Source of the DNA: Bidens hawaiensis
Lineage: Eukaryota > Streptophyta > Magnoliopsida > Asterales > Asteraceae
Length of the DNA: 64,000 nucleotides
Direction: 5' to 3'
Assembly: GCA_021521415.1 (NCBI GenBank)
Contig: JAIQDT010000026.1
Span: forward strand, 5,297,001 to 5,361,000
The notes under the pieces were generated by a model, which worked only from the letters and a program-made list of their open reading frames with translations, made no database searches and had not been told where the DNA came from. A program made the position numbers and the translations under genes. Positions 21,827 to 32,486 of the stretch are shown in pieces. Positions within the stretch are counted from its first letter, which is position 1. Every line of letters starts with the position of its first letter.

Positions 21827-21917
21827 TAAATATATAAATATAAATTAACTAAGAGCTTTTGTAAATGAGCTATCGGAACCAAGCAAGTTCAACACCTTTT
21901 GAAACCCTATCAAAACC
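21827..21917 (+). promoter_or_regulatory. Short 5' region of the PPR gene with uORF
   Basis: Only 91 bases separate the Helitron terminus from the PPR start codon. TATATAAATATAAAT (about 21831-21845) is the only TATA-like sequence there, placing a possible transcription start around 21865-21880. An upstream ATG at 21865 opens an 18-codon frame. Its TGA (21919-21921) overlaps the PPR ATG (21918-20) as ATGA. Confidence 0.5.
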
Positions 21918-23798
21918 ATGAGGAAAACCCTGTTGAAACAAAGCATCCCATTCGCCCGACCTAATTACCGGTGGGTTTTCACCACCGCACCGCCACCGCC
22001 GGAATGGGTCGAACCCACCACCGACACCTCCGACCTGACCGCACCGCACCCCAAACCCTCCCCATGGGTCTACCAAATCACCAACCTATTAAACGACGAC
22101 GCTGCATCCCAAATGGAACCCAAATTGGATTCCTTTTGCCGAAAATGGTTCATCCGACTATCCCCCAATTTCGTCTCCCATATTCTCTCTTCGGGTCGGG
22201 TCACAACCCAACCCGATTTAGTCTTCCGGTTCTTCAAATGGGCAGGTACCCAAAAGGGTGGTGGCTGTAATTACCGTCATACCCTTGAATGTTATGCTTT
22301 GTTGATTGATATTTTCTGTGTCTCTAAAGATGTTGAGAAAGTGAAGTATGTGTTTAATGAGGTTAAACAAAAGGGTTTCCTGATTAATATAAAGTCTGGT
22401 AATTTACTGATTAAATCATTTGGGAATGTTGGTTTGGTTGAAGAGTTGTTGTGGGTTTGGAAAGAAATGAAGGAAAACGGAATCGAACCGACGTTGGTTA
22501 CGTTTAATTTTTTGATAAACGGGCTTGTTAATTCGATGTTTATGGAGTCTGCTGAACAGATTTTGGAAGTTATGGAAACAGGGTTGGTTAAACCGGATGT
22601 GGTAACGTATAATACGATGATCAAAGGGTACTGTAATTGTGGGAAAACGAAGAGCGCGCTTGAGAAGTTTAAGCGGATGGAGGAGAGGAATATGGAGCCT
22701 GATAAGATTAGTTATTTGACTTTGATTCAAGGCTTTTATTCGGATGGTGATTATGATTATTGTTTGAAGCTTTATAATATAATGATGGAGAAGAAACTTG
22801 AAATCCCGCCACATGTTTATAGTTTAGTGATCGCTGGTCTTTGTAAAGACGGGAAGCCGATGGAAGGTTGTGCGTTGTTTGAAAACATGATTCAAATGGG
22901 CGTTAAAGCTAACGTTGCGATTTACACTAGTTTAATGGACGCGTATGCGAAAACCGGGCACGTAGATGAGGTGATTAGGCTTTTCAATCGGATGAATAAT
23001 GACGGTTTTACCCCTGACGAGGTCACGTATGGTGTTATCGTGAACGTTTTATGCAAAACTGGTAGGGTGGAAGAAGGGTTAGAGTATTTTAAATTGTGTA
23101 AAGAGAATAAAGTGGCGGTTAACTCGATGTTTTATTCGAGTCTTATAGACGGGTTCGGGAAATCAGGGAGAATAAACGAGGCTGAGAGGCTTTTTGAAGA
23201 AATGGCTAGTGATGGGTGTTGTCGCGATTCATATTGCTACAATGCGTTTATTGACGCGTTGGTGAAAAACGATAAGGTTGATGAGGCGTTGGCGCTTTTT
23301 AACCAGATGGAAACTGATGGTTGTGATCAAACAGTGTATACATATACAATTATAATGACGGGGCTGTTTAATAAACATCTAAACGAAGAAGCGTTAAAGA
23401 TTTGGGATTTAATGATCGATAAGGGTATAACTCCGACTCCCGCTTCGTTTCGGGTTCTGTTGGCGGGGCTTTGTCTTTCTGGTAAAGTGTCGCGCGCGTG
23501 TAAGATTATGGATGAGTTGGCACCACTGGGGGTGGTTTTAGAGACTGCATGTGAAGATATGATTAACGTTTTGGTGAAAGCGGGTCGTGTTGGCGAAGCG
23601 TGTAAGTTGGCGGATGGGATTGTGGACCGGGGTCGGGAGATACCTGGGAGGGTTCGTACGGTTTTGCTAAACGCGCTGAGGAAATCGGGGAATTCGGATT
23701 TGGCGTTGAAATTGGTGCATAGTAAAATCGGGATCGGGTATGATAGAAGGGGTTCTGTGAAGAAGCGAGTGAAGTTTCGGGTGCTGGTTGGCAAGTGA
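21918..23798 (+). CDS. P-class pentatricopeptide repeat protein, At1g03560-like
   Basis: This single-exon gene of 626 codons encodes an organelle-type PPR protein. Residues 1 to about 50 are basic and hydroxylated (MRKTLLKQSIPFARPNYRW) and fit a mitochondrial transit peptide. From about residue 125 to 600 there is a run of 35-residue P-type repeats with the usual helix signatures, for example VTFNFLINGLV, VVTYNTMIKGYC, AIYTSLMDAYAKTGHVDEVI, EVTYGVIVNVLCKTGRVEEG and YCYNAFIDALVKNDKVDEAL. No E, DYW, SMR or other C-terminal domain is visible. It ends in a basic stretch (SVKKRVKFRVLVGK). From memory it resembles Arabidopsis At1g03560 closely over its full length, including GIGYDRRGSVKKRVKF near the end. 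Such proteins bind organelle RNA sequence-specifically; the target is unknown. The frame is intact, with no sign of decay. Confidence 0.93.
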   Translation: MRKTLLKQSIPFARPNYRWVFTTAPPPPEWVEPTTDTSDLTAPHPKPSPWVYQITNLLNDDAASQMEPKLDSFCRKWFIRLSPNFVSHILSSGRVTTQPDLVFRFFKWAGTQKGGGCNYRHTLECYALLIDIFCVSKDVEKVKYVFNEVKQKGFLINIKSGNLLIKSFGNVGLVEELLWVWKEMKENGIEPTLVTFNFLINGLVNSMFMESAEQILEVMETGLVKPDVVTYNTMIKGYCNCGKTKSALEKFKRMEERNMEPDKISYLTLIQGFYSDGDYDYCLKLYNIMMEKKLEIPPHVYSLVIAGLCKDGKPMEGCALFENMIQMGVKANVAIYTSLMDAYAKTGHVDEVIRLFNRMNNDGFTPDEVTYGVIVNVLCKTGRVEEGLEYFKLCKENKVAVNSMFYSSLIDGFGKSGRINEAERLFEEMASDGCCRDSYCYNAFIDALVKNDKVDEALALFNQMETDGCDQTVYTYTIIMTGLFNKHLNEEALKIWDLMIDKGITPTPASFRVLLAGLCLSGKVSRACKIMDELAPLGVVLETACEDMINVLVKAGRVGEACKLADGIVDRGREIPGRVRTVLLNALRKSGNSDLALKLVHSKIGIGYDRRGSVKKRVKFRVLVGK

Positions 23799-24468
23799 GT
23801 TTGTGTAATTTTGTGCATCGTGTTTTTGCAGTGTCTGGATAGGCAGTTGGTGAAGCTAGCTATCTTGATATTTTCGGTTACTCTTACAGTCTTACACTCT
23901 TACTTATACAGTGTTGGATCATTAAGTGTTAAACCTTTGGCAAGAAATGAGGACCCAGAACCAGACCATTAAGGGTTGGGTAGTCTCAGCTTTATCGACT
24001 CGGTCAGGATCGATTCTACATACTTACATAACAAATATTTTTAGCCACATACGCAAGCACACTCTGTTTACAGAATACGTATTCAGCTTATAATTCATAA
24101 AAATCTTCCGGGTTTCTTTGTTCGGCCCAAATAAGGGTATCTAAAGACAGAGTCCGTAGATCATTTACTATTTATTAAATATTTATGTGTTTCATTAATA
24201 ATAATATTGTTATGCATGCAAGAATATTTGTTTATGTAATTATATAAGATGAAAATTATTATATGCATATATAAATCCCTAGTACGGAACACCCGTGATG
24301 CTGCGGCGCCACTAATATACGACGCATTATTTTGGACCTAGATTAGCTAAAAAAAAGAAGTTACTAATTAGGAAAAAATAAATAGTTAAGTCCATGCCTA
24401 AATTCATTATTTTGGATCCATAAATTTAAAGTCCAAATGAAAAAACCGAAAAACCATAACCATTGCAA
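23799..24468. other. 3' flank of the PPR gene
   Basis: The first 150-200 bases after the stop are probably the 3' untranslated region, though no strong AATAAA-type signal stands out. After about 24180 the sequence turns AT-rich. Around 24283, CTAGTACGGAACACCCGTG and GATGCTGCGGCGCC interrupt the AT-rich DNA and might be the end of an old Helitron-like element. I see no gene. Confidence 0.4.
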
Positions 24469-24790
24469 AATAAAACCAAAACAAAACGACACACTTTTCA
24501 AAAACCTAAATTTTAGGTTTTTTGGTTCAGTTGAAGCCCAAAGCCGACCCGTGCAAATCCCTTTCCATATGTATAATCATGATATTGAATTACAAAACAA
24601 ATACTAAACCCATTGAAAAAACCAAAAAAAATAAAAAAACGAAGCAGTATATAAAAACCTAAAAAACCGAATTTTTGTTAATCTGGTTCGGTTTGAGCCC
24701 CAAACCTACCCATGCACATCCCTTGTCATATGTATAAACATGATATTCAACTAAAAAACGACTACTAAACCATAATTTGGGCAGTAAGAT
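24469..24790. repeat. Direct repeat, two diverged copies, period about 161
   Basis: Two diverged units share the order AAAAACCTAAA, TTTTTGG or TTCGGTTT, GAAGCCCAAAGCC or GAGCCCCAAACC, GTGCAAATCCCTT or ATGCACATCCCTT, CATATGTATAA and CATGATATT. The CATATGTATA block lies at 24566 and 24727. The host type is unknown, and the copies may be part of an old non-autonomous transposon. Confidence 0.6.
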
Positions 24791-25194
24791 AGCTTGACGG
24801 AAGTGATTTGCTTTCTTGTGAGCAAGAATAGGACCAGATTTCATGCTTCCGACATAGACGCGCGGTTTTGACTGATATCAACTTAATGTTGCTCCAAGTG
24901 TACATACATTTAACATTTTAATCTTTAAAAAAGGATGAATGGCTTTCAAATATTTAACATTCTTGGTATAAGAATACACCGCCTGCATGAGAGCCTTGCT
25001 ACTTCAGCTTCGGCATGTTTTACCTATAAAATAATATGAATCACAATTAAATCAAAGAAACTTAAATATTAACATACTACACAAACTCCTTTAATGTTTT
25101 ATAAACATAATTTTTTAGTTATTTAATACTGATACAGGGAATTGTTGATGTTGTTCTTTTGTTTATTTATAGTAGTCTAAAAATTGCTAGTTTT

Positions 25195-25340
25195 ACCAAA
25201 CCGATACCTTTTTAAAATGACCCGTTTTGACCCGAACCAAACCGATACCTTTCTAAAACGGCCCGTTTTCTTTTTGACCCGCACCAAACCAGTACCTTTT
25301 TAAAACAACCTGTTTTGATCTGAACCAACACCTTTTTAAT
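25195..25340. repeat. Minisatellite of 40-47 bp, about four copies
   Basis: Units begin ACCAAACCGATACCTTT or a variant at 25195, 25236, 25283 and (partial) 25323, each followed by TAAAA and then GACCCGTTTTGACCC. The pattern is common in Asteraceae intergenic DNA. It has no coding content. Confidence 0.75.
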
Positions 25341-26300
25341 AATTGATTATTATTCATTAAAAAATATTAATTTAAAAAGTGTGTTAATAAGGGTACAGCT
25401 AGAGATTTATCTAATGCTTGAACCGCAAGAGTAATTTTATTAAAATCAGGAACTGAGTCAGCACAACGCTTGAAACAAGAGCTGAGAGCGCCATGGTCCT
25501 TTTCCGTGTGCCTCATGTACGCACCGTGCCCTTTCAAGTTAGAAAAGACCAACCTTGAGCATCACGCGTTAAAATGGCCTTAAACAAGATTAAAAATAAA
25601 AACTAATTTAACTATCAAGATTGGATTGTAAGCCTCGTGATGCAAGAATACAAATTATGGAAAATCAAATAAATAATGCATCAGTGCAGCTTACCAGGCT
25701 TTCCTCTAGAATCAAAGCATTTTGGAAGATATTTTGAAACAACACATCCACAATGAACACACTACAATGAAAAAATGGTCATTAAAACTGAAAATAATTT
25801 GGTGTTTACTGTTCAGTGATTAAAGAAATAGTTGCTTAAGAAATTACTTTGTCAGTTATCACACTATTTGCATTCGTGACAAATTGTGAAAAACATATAT
25901 ACTATTAGCTCAGTCTTTTCAGTGTTTTTATTTTCTTGAACCAGAAAAACATAAATTTGCATAAAAATTAGCAACTTTGAATGATTTCTCGATATGAGGC
26001 ACCATGCCGATAATAACCCTTAACGTGCCTCGCCGTTCACAGCAGTACACACAAATGCCCTAGGTGCGGCAATTTCATATGAACAAGAAAAATGTATCAT
26101 ACTTTACCAGAATCATCACGATTTCTTGAAAATTCACAGAACAAGGTGGGAAGACGGCCTTTGTAGCACGGAGAAAGAGCGGTAGTTGTAGCTGTAAATC
26201 GGTGGATGACGGTTGAGTTCAAATGGTGAGGAAAAGGATGAACTTGCAAGAGGCGGTATTTAAAAATTTTCTCTGAGTTGCACACATCCTAGCATATAAG
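25341..26300 (-). other. Possible exons of an unrecognised gene, low confidence
   Basis: On the minus strand, 26285-26097 is open (start MCNSEKIFKYRLLQVHPF) and ends in TCTG|GTAAAGT, a good donor. Further along, 25552-25367 is open again with GHGAYMRHTEKDHGALSSCF. The base composition is less AT-rich than the surroundings. I do not recognise either piece. Alternatives are a non-coding transcript, a captured gene fragment or chance open frames. The start of the first exon follows no clear promoter. Confidence 0.25.
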
Positions 26301-27590
26301 GCTTTTCAAGCAATAATTAGTTGTAACATATGAAAAAACACTTGTAAAGTTCTTAATTTTCAACAGTTTAACCCTCTCCCTCATATATAGTTGAGGCTTC
26401 TTTGCCATTTTGAGATTTCTTGTAATATGCTTTCCTTATTGGTATGCAGCAACGGCTATTGTTATTTTTAAGTTGTTTTTTAAAGTCAGTTTGCTGAAGA
26501 TGGTACTTTTGTAATTTTGTAGATCATGTTCTTACCTGTATGTTTTTCTTTCTCAAATGGCTTAAATGGTAACATTTAGAGAGAAAAAAAAGTTGCTAAA
26601 ACTCTAATGCATATTATAGATTAATATTATAACTAGGTAGTAAACCTACTGCTTTGCGACGGCGGGACACGAATTCAGTTGGTATTACTGAAGTTTGTTA
26701 CAACACAAGGACTAATATACAATTTATAATCAAAGTGATACGAATTTGGCCACCATCGATTAGGTTCGTGCTGGTACATGTATTATACCTATACATAAAC
26801 TAATACACGCCCAAAATAGTATTGAAACTCGTATAGCCTATGATATAAAAATAACATATTTAAAACGAGTTTATTCGGTCGGTAAAAGACGGGCAACGGC
26901 GAATCGATGAAAATTCGGGTGGTACTAGCGACGTTTGTTACGGTACCGAAACTAAACCCAAAAACTAATTTGTCAAGTTAGCATATTAAGAAAAAAAACA
27001 CAGACGTTGCATTGGCGAATTAATACGAATTCATTCGGTAGTTGACACGAATTCGTCCAGTATCAATTAGGTTCATTACAAGTATGGAACTAAACCTAAA
27101 AATAATTATCATATTTAAAACAAAAAAAAGGCATACTTTTATACATAAATAGATAACCAAACAACACATAAAAAGAATAACTAAAAAAAACCTTCTAGCC
27201 TTAAGACTCGATTAAGGAAAGGACATTATTATGGCAACAAGTTTTTGTACTCGTGTGTTGGAGCATGAAGGTCTATTAGCTTGTTAGTAGGTGGTGAATT
27301 TATATATGGTTGTTTTTTTAGTACGTGACACATGTTAAAGTCTGTAACAAAACTACACAAATAAAATCACTTTATTCTAAGTTTGGGAGACAAAGCAAAC
27401 AACAAATGGCATAACACTAGTGTTTGGAAACTATTGAAGAATGAAGACTACGTTTCCGTGAGTTTGAAAATGGTTGAATTTTGGAGTCAAATCTTTGAAA
27501 CATTCACTAATAGTATATTTGATAAAAATTGTGGCTAAAATTTTATAATTTCAAGAATAGTAGATCTAGTGAGAGCTAGGTTGAAAAAAA
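26301..27590. other. AT-rich intergenic DNA with degenerate repeats
   Basis: Between about 26640 and 27120 three loose units recur. Each has a GGCGGGACACGAATTC, ACGGCGAATCGATG or TGGCGAATTAATACG start, a TAGCGACGTTTGTTAC-like block and an AAACTAAACCCAAAAA-like end. They look like an old, dead repeat. I see no gene in the rest. Confidence 0.4.
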
Positions 27591-27592
27591 TG

Positions 27593-27635
<43 letters not shown>

Positions 27636-27641
<6 letters not shown>

Positions 27642-28357
27642 AGGATCCTAAGAGAATCATTGGTAAATTGAGAATTTTGAGAATTATTTTGGACCACTAA
27701 AAAAACCTTTAAAAAAATATTTAAAAAATTATAAAACAAAAAAACAAAAATTTCAAAAAAGTAAAAAAAAACAAAATTCTTATATTTCATTTAGGTTTCA
27801 TTAAAAAAACCGAAAATTTTTTTTCTTTTAATTCGTATTATATTTATACACATATGTATACTTTCATTTAATCTATAGTTACGTAATGTACACATATGTA
27901 TATTATCATTTACCTTAAATTATACATATATGTATAGAAAAAAACATGTGTGTACATATTATACACATATGTATAATAAAAAAAAACGATTTTTTTTTCT
28001 TTTTAATTCATGTTATACCTATACACATATGTATACTTTCATTTAATCTCTAGTTACGTAAATGTACACATATGTATATTATCATTTACCTTAAATTATA
28101 TGTGTATAGGAAAAAAAAACATGTGTGTACATATATGTACATATTATACATATATGTATAATTTAGCTAAATCTAGATTTTTTTTAAGTTTTTTTTAGAA
28201 ACTGAGATGATAAATAAGAACTTTGGTTTTTTTAGTTTTTTTTTATTTTTGTGTTTTTATTTGTTTTATGATTTTTTTTATTTTTGGGTTTTTTTGTGGT
28301 CCAAAATGGTTCTCACACTTCTCAATTCCCAAAAAGTTCTCACATGATCCTGATCTT
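27636..28357. mobile_element. Foldback MITE, about 720 bp, in a TA repeat
   Basis: The ends form long imperfect inverted repeats. The left arm (27636-27696) reads AGGGTAAGGATCCTAAGAG ... TTTTGGACCA, and the right arm (28297-28357) reads TGGTCCAAAATGG ... CATGATCCTGATCTTA. It is flanked by TA-rich DNA on the left and TATACACACA on the right, so a TA target is likely. The interior has a direct duplication with period 175 (ATACACATATGTATACTTTC at 27846 and 28021). The open frames in it come from low-complexity sequence. Confidence 0.75.
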
Positions 28358-28380
28358 ATATACACACACACACACACACA

Positions 28381-29320
28381 CTAGATTTTATCCCCCGTAT
28401 TACGGGGGTTGTTTTACATTATTCGTTTTTAATGTTTATATATGTATATTTGGGTTTTTAATTTTATTTATTCTAAGAAAGTTAATAATTAATATACTTA
28501 AGGTTTGATGATAAAATGGTTTCACAAATAAATAATATGCTATAATCCGGTTTAAAAGCTATCTGAGTTTGGTGATAACTATTACCCGTTTATTTTCTTT
28601 ATTATAAAATTGTTTCTTAATTATAATTAATATATCTTTCTAAATAAAACAGGATATTAATTTTTAATATATCCCTATTTTATAGGATTATCATATCAAA
28701 TATTTTATGAGATTAATTTTTAATATAATGAGATGTTATAACTCATTTAAGAGCTATCCGGGTTTGGTGAGACCTTTACCCGTGAATTCGGATCAAATGC
28801 GTGAGAAACCTTCATTTACAAATAAAGCAATCTGATGGCTTGAGAGAATGGTTGTTTTACGTTTTTTTATTTTTAATATTTATTTTTTGATTTTAATTTT
28901 CTTTATTATAAGAAAGTTAATAATATGCTTAGGGTTTGATGATGAAAGGGTTTCATAAATAAATAATACGTTATAACCCGTTTAAAAGCTATCTGGATTT
29001 GGTGACCCATGACCCACTTATGTTTTTTACTATAAAATTGTTTATTAATTATAAATAATATCTTTTTCTTTTTAAATTGGATATTAAATTTTAGTATATC
29101 CCTATTATATAGGATTTTTATATCAAATAATCGGTAAGATTAATTTTTTATTTAATGAGATGTTATAACCTGTTTAAGAGCTATCTGGTTTTGATAAGAC
29201 CCATACCCATGAATTTGGGTTAAATAATTGAGAGACCTCTATTTAAAAATCAAGCAATCTGGTGACATCTATAAAAGAAGGGAACGACCACATCGCAACA
29301 CGTAGGATTTTAGGGGTTTC
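28381..29320 (-). mobile_element. Non-autonomous Helitron, minus orientation
   Basis: On the minus strand it ends CCCCCGTAATACGGGGG, then ATAAAAT, then CTAG, before a host T. This is the classic Helitron 3' end, with a 17-base hairpin (28392-28408) about 7 bases before CTAG (28381-28384). The body matches the plus-strand copy at 20866-21826 in reverse, including the dimeric structure. The 5' TC end is hidden in an expanded TA repeat after TTTCGTTTATATATA (about 29315), so the right limit is approximate. Confidence 0.85.
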
Positions 29321-29368
<48 letters not shown>

Positions 29369-29395
29369 ATATATATATATATGTGTGTGTATGTG
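29315..29395. repeat. TA microsatellite at the Helitron 5' end
   Basis: Nearly pure TA dinucleotides run for about 75 bases, turning to TGTGTG at the end. This probably expanded from the TATATA in the Helitron 5' terminus. Confidence 0.85.
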
Positions 29396-30100
29396 TAATT
29401 AAACAACACTTCTTAAGTAGAGAAAACTCACAAATTTAAGTATTTGGAAAAAAAAATAAAAACTAAAACTTGATAAAGAGAATTTAACTCAAGCACATAG
29501 GAATCAGAAAGAGTTTTAACAAAGACAACATTAGCCAACAGACTAAACAACTTGTTTGGTTTTCAATTGCAATTAACTATATAAATGGTCAAATTGGTCC
29601 TAAAAGCTATTTTATGGCACCAATATTTGATATTTATCTATAGTATATAATATGTAGTTCTTATTTATATGAAAAAGATAAGAAACAAGATATATTACTC
29701 AGCCAAGGGTGTAAACGATGAATTGAGCCAAGCCGAGCGTGAGTATGTCAAGCTTGAGGTTGACTCATTTATTTTATTAGTGCTCTAGTGTAGGTTGTTT
29801 CAAACACTATATACAAAGTTGAAGCTCGACTCATTTCTTAAAGTTTGGGCTTGGTTCAAATTTTTTTAATTTATAATAATTTTTTATATAAAATATTTAG
29901 GCTAATTCGATTTTTGTATTCCAACCCATGACCTGTTGGCAATGCAGTTGGGTTATTAAAATCCAATTTACAGAATATGTATTATTTATTTTATTATTCA
30001 TATTTTTCATATGCAATTTTTATTTATCATACTAAATAAAAATTCATACATTTGTATAAATGAATGGCTTGTTTAGGCTGTTTAAGTTCAGCTTGTTCTT
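29396..30100. other. Intergenic DNA
   Basis: No gene is visible. The part 29705-29870 (GGGTGTAAACGATGAATTGA, GAAGCTCGACTCATT) resembles an AGCCGAGC-type plant dispersed repeat that I cannot classify. Confidence 0.35.
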
Positions 30101-30465
30101 AGGGGGTGTTTGGTTCGTGGATTTCGTCAGAACTAAAATGTCCTAAATCCTAACCCATTAATTGAGGAAAGGTTAGTCGCGGCGTTAATGGTGGACCCGT
30201 TGGTATTGGATTTCCGATGAGGATGAGCATGGTGGTTGGACGGAGGAGATCACGAGGACTAATAATTGGGGCTAGGGCTATTTTGGTAACTTAACATTTC
30301 AGAGTTTTTAAAACTTTCATTCAAACCTTTGAAAGATTCAGAATTACCTTAGGTAGAGGATTTGATTTAAATTAAATTACAAATACAACTATTAACAAAC
30401 CAAACGCACTAGGGAATGGAATCTGAATTTCAATTCCTACGAATTCCTACAACCAAACAACACCT
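30101..30465. mobile_element. Possible MITE with GGTGTTTGGTT-type ends
   Basis: The left end AGGGGGTGTTTGGTTCGTGG and right end CCTACAACCAAACAACACCT are imperfect inverted repeats. Ends of this style are common among small plant DNA transposons that differ from their host DNA. The flanking text reads on as CAGCTTGTTCTT before and GAATGGCTCACAACTGCTCG after, both of the same low-copy style. A 3-base CTT duplication is possible but not convincing. Confidence 0.5.
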
Positions 30466-31636
30466 TGAATGGCTCACAACTGCTCGTCTTGTTTACCCAT
30501 GGGTAGTAGCATTTTTGGGTCATACTAAGACTTTCAGCTAACAAGACATGAACCGTGAAGTCAAATTTGGTCATGGTCTAAATGATTTAGTAGACATGGG
30601 TCAGATAAATGGGGCTATGTGTTGAATATTAGTTTTAGTAATTATCTAATTTAGAATGAACGGATCCCTGTATCAAATTGATTCTGATGTATCCACTTAT
30701 AAACCTGTTTTCGAACCACCGGTTTTGACTTTGTCTGTTTCGATCAGAACGAGGTTTAAAACTGTTCCTAGTTAGCCCAAAATCTGATTTTGTGACCCTG
30801 TAATGATAACCTACTTAAATGTCTGGTTGTGTAGGTTCTGGTAGTAACCTAGGTTCGTTTTATTTTCTTATGCGGATATCTGAGATTGGGCTTTGGTAAA
30901 TGGGCCAACCAATTTGGCCACCACGAACCCGTGAAATGTCCAGTGAAAATCCAAACTAATATATGTTAAAATCTGAATCCCTTTTCTATTATTATTATTA
31001 TTGTTGCAAATCATAATTCTAATGTTTAAAAAAAACTAATCTAATAAATAATCGTAAAAGATCTAAAAGGAATCATAATAATGGATAATTGTGTAAGAGA
31101 TTAGGAATGAAGTTGTTGGATTGAGTCATTGAGGCAGGGAGATATACTAAAGACGATGGTAGGAAAAAAAAAATGAATTTGATAAAGAAAAAGAGAGCCA
31201 AATATGCTTTTTTATAAAAAAAAAAAAACAAAAAAACAAAAAAAACCAAACATGCTAGTTTGAAAAAGTTTTAGATTTTCATTACTAAATTCGTAAATCC
31301 TAAACCATTAATTGACTACACCATATGTATATTTATATAGTATACATTTTTGAATGTGACAGACGACCTTATACATACAAATTTTAATAGTCGATGGGAC
31401 TAAAATATTAATATTATTTAAAAGCCAACTCATCACATGAGATGGTGTTGGTGTCATAAATGCATGAGTGGGTGTATATATTTCTTTATGTCCGTTTGTT
31501 TTTAATGTACAGAATGTTAAAACATATGAGATGTCACAAATAATTTATTAAATAAAGTTGACATTGTCACAAACCTCTTGCTATCCTAATGCAAGTAAAC
31601 AAATAAAACAGTTATACGTTAATACAATTATAAATA
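30466..31636. other. Intergenic DNA next to the BAHD pseudogene
   Basis: I see no gene. There is an A-rich low-complexity part near 31215-31250 and a TTA repeat near 30990. The last 200 bases are the 3' flank of the minus-strand BAHD pseudogene. Confidence 0.35.
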
Positions 31637-32486
31637 TTATAGGTTATGTGAAAGTATGCTCTCTAGTTCATGTTCAGATATAGTAATAAATGCATCTATT
31701 TGTTTAGCACGAAGGCACAAACCAATCTCAAGATCTTCGGGTGAGTCTTTGCTTGCATTAACAGATATCGCATCGCTATACTCGAGCGATATAGTCTCGT
31801 ACTTTTTCGGCTTCCCCCATCCAAAATCGATGTCGTAAACATTGAGTTTTGGTGTTCCAACCACACTCATTGTGGCGACTTGTATCATGAGGTTCTCTAT
31901 TCATGACATAGAATCTTTAGCCAATCCTTGGTTACTGTTTACAGTTTCCCTTATAGCCGTTCCTATTAACTCCACCGCGGTTGGAAACCCGTTGCTTCGT
32001 GTAATCAAGGTTGTTTTCGTTGTCGCCACACATGGCCCCACACAATTACCAAAATAAGTTTGAGGAACCAGTGGAATCAAACGAGCCCTCCGTCGGCAAC
32101 ACACATAAACCGTTCCACTTCATACTCGCCATTCGTTCCTTCTACTTGAACCCGCGCTTTTGCTATACAAATCCACACGAAACCACATCCTACAACAAAA
32201 GAAGATACATATTCCAGTGTTGGCAGCTGAACCAACAACCATTTTTTTAGCCTATTGATCTGTGACCGAGTCAAAACTAATGTGTATCGAACTTTATCGG
32301 TTTGGGGATCAAGCTGAGGTGCTCTGTAGCTTTCATCAGTAGATTTAATCGGCGATAAACCTAACAAAAAATCATCTAAAGAACTAGGGTATTCGATAAC
32401 CCTATCATAAAACGGAAGCGATCTGCTGGCTAAGAACAACTCATCTGTACCATGTTTGCATATCAAAGTCCACGCCATCAAGAAAT
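31637..32486 (-). pseudogene. BAHD acyltransferase pseudogene, C-terminal half
   Basis: Reading from 32486 down, the text begins just after the place of the HxxxD catalytic motif (AWTLICKHGTDELF). It continues through YRAPQLDPQTDKVRYTLVLT, INRLKKWLLVQLPTLEYVSS, ARLIPLVPQTYFGNCVGPC and the structural motif DFGWG (31828-31814, in NVYDIDFGWGKPKKYE), to a normal C-terminus (EHELESILSHNL). This is typical of Asteraceae malonyl-CoA:flavonoid or anthocyanin-glucoside acyltransferases. Frameshifts near 32095 and 31895 break it. The 5' half, including HxxxD, is missing: the gene is cut exactly where the LTR of copia element F begins. It cannot be active. Placement with malonyltransferases, as opposed to other BAHD clades, is from memory of the family. 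Confidence 0.85.

Noticed and set aside
22292..23818. Several long minus-strand open frames across the PPR gene
   Set aside because: They are shadows of the sense frame; no family is recognisable and the sense frame is intact with repeat signatures.
27566..28508. Short open frames rich in Tyr, Ile and His
   Set aside because: They come from TA, ATATGT and CACACA low-complexity DNA in a MITE and microsatellites.
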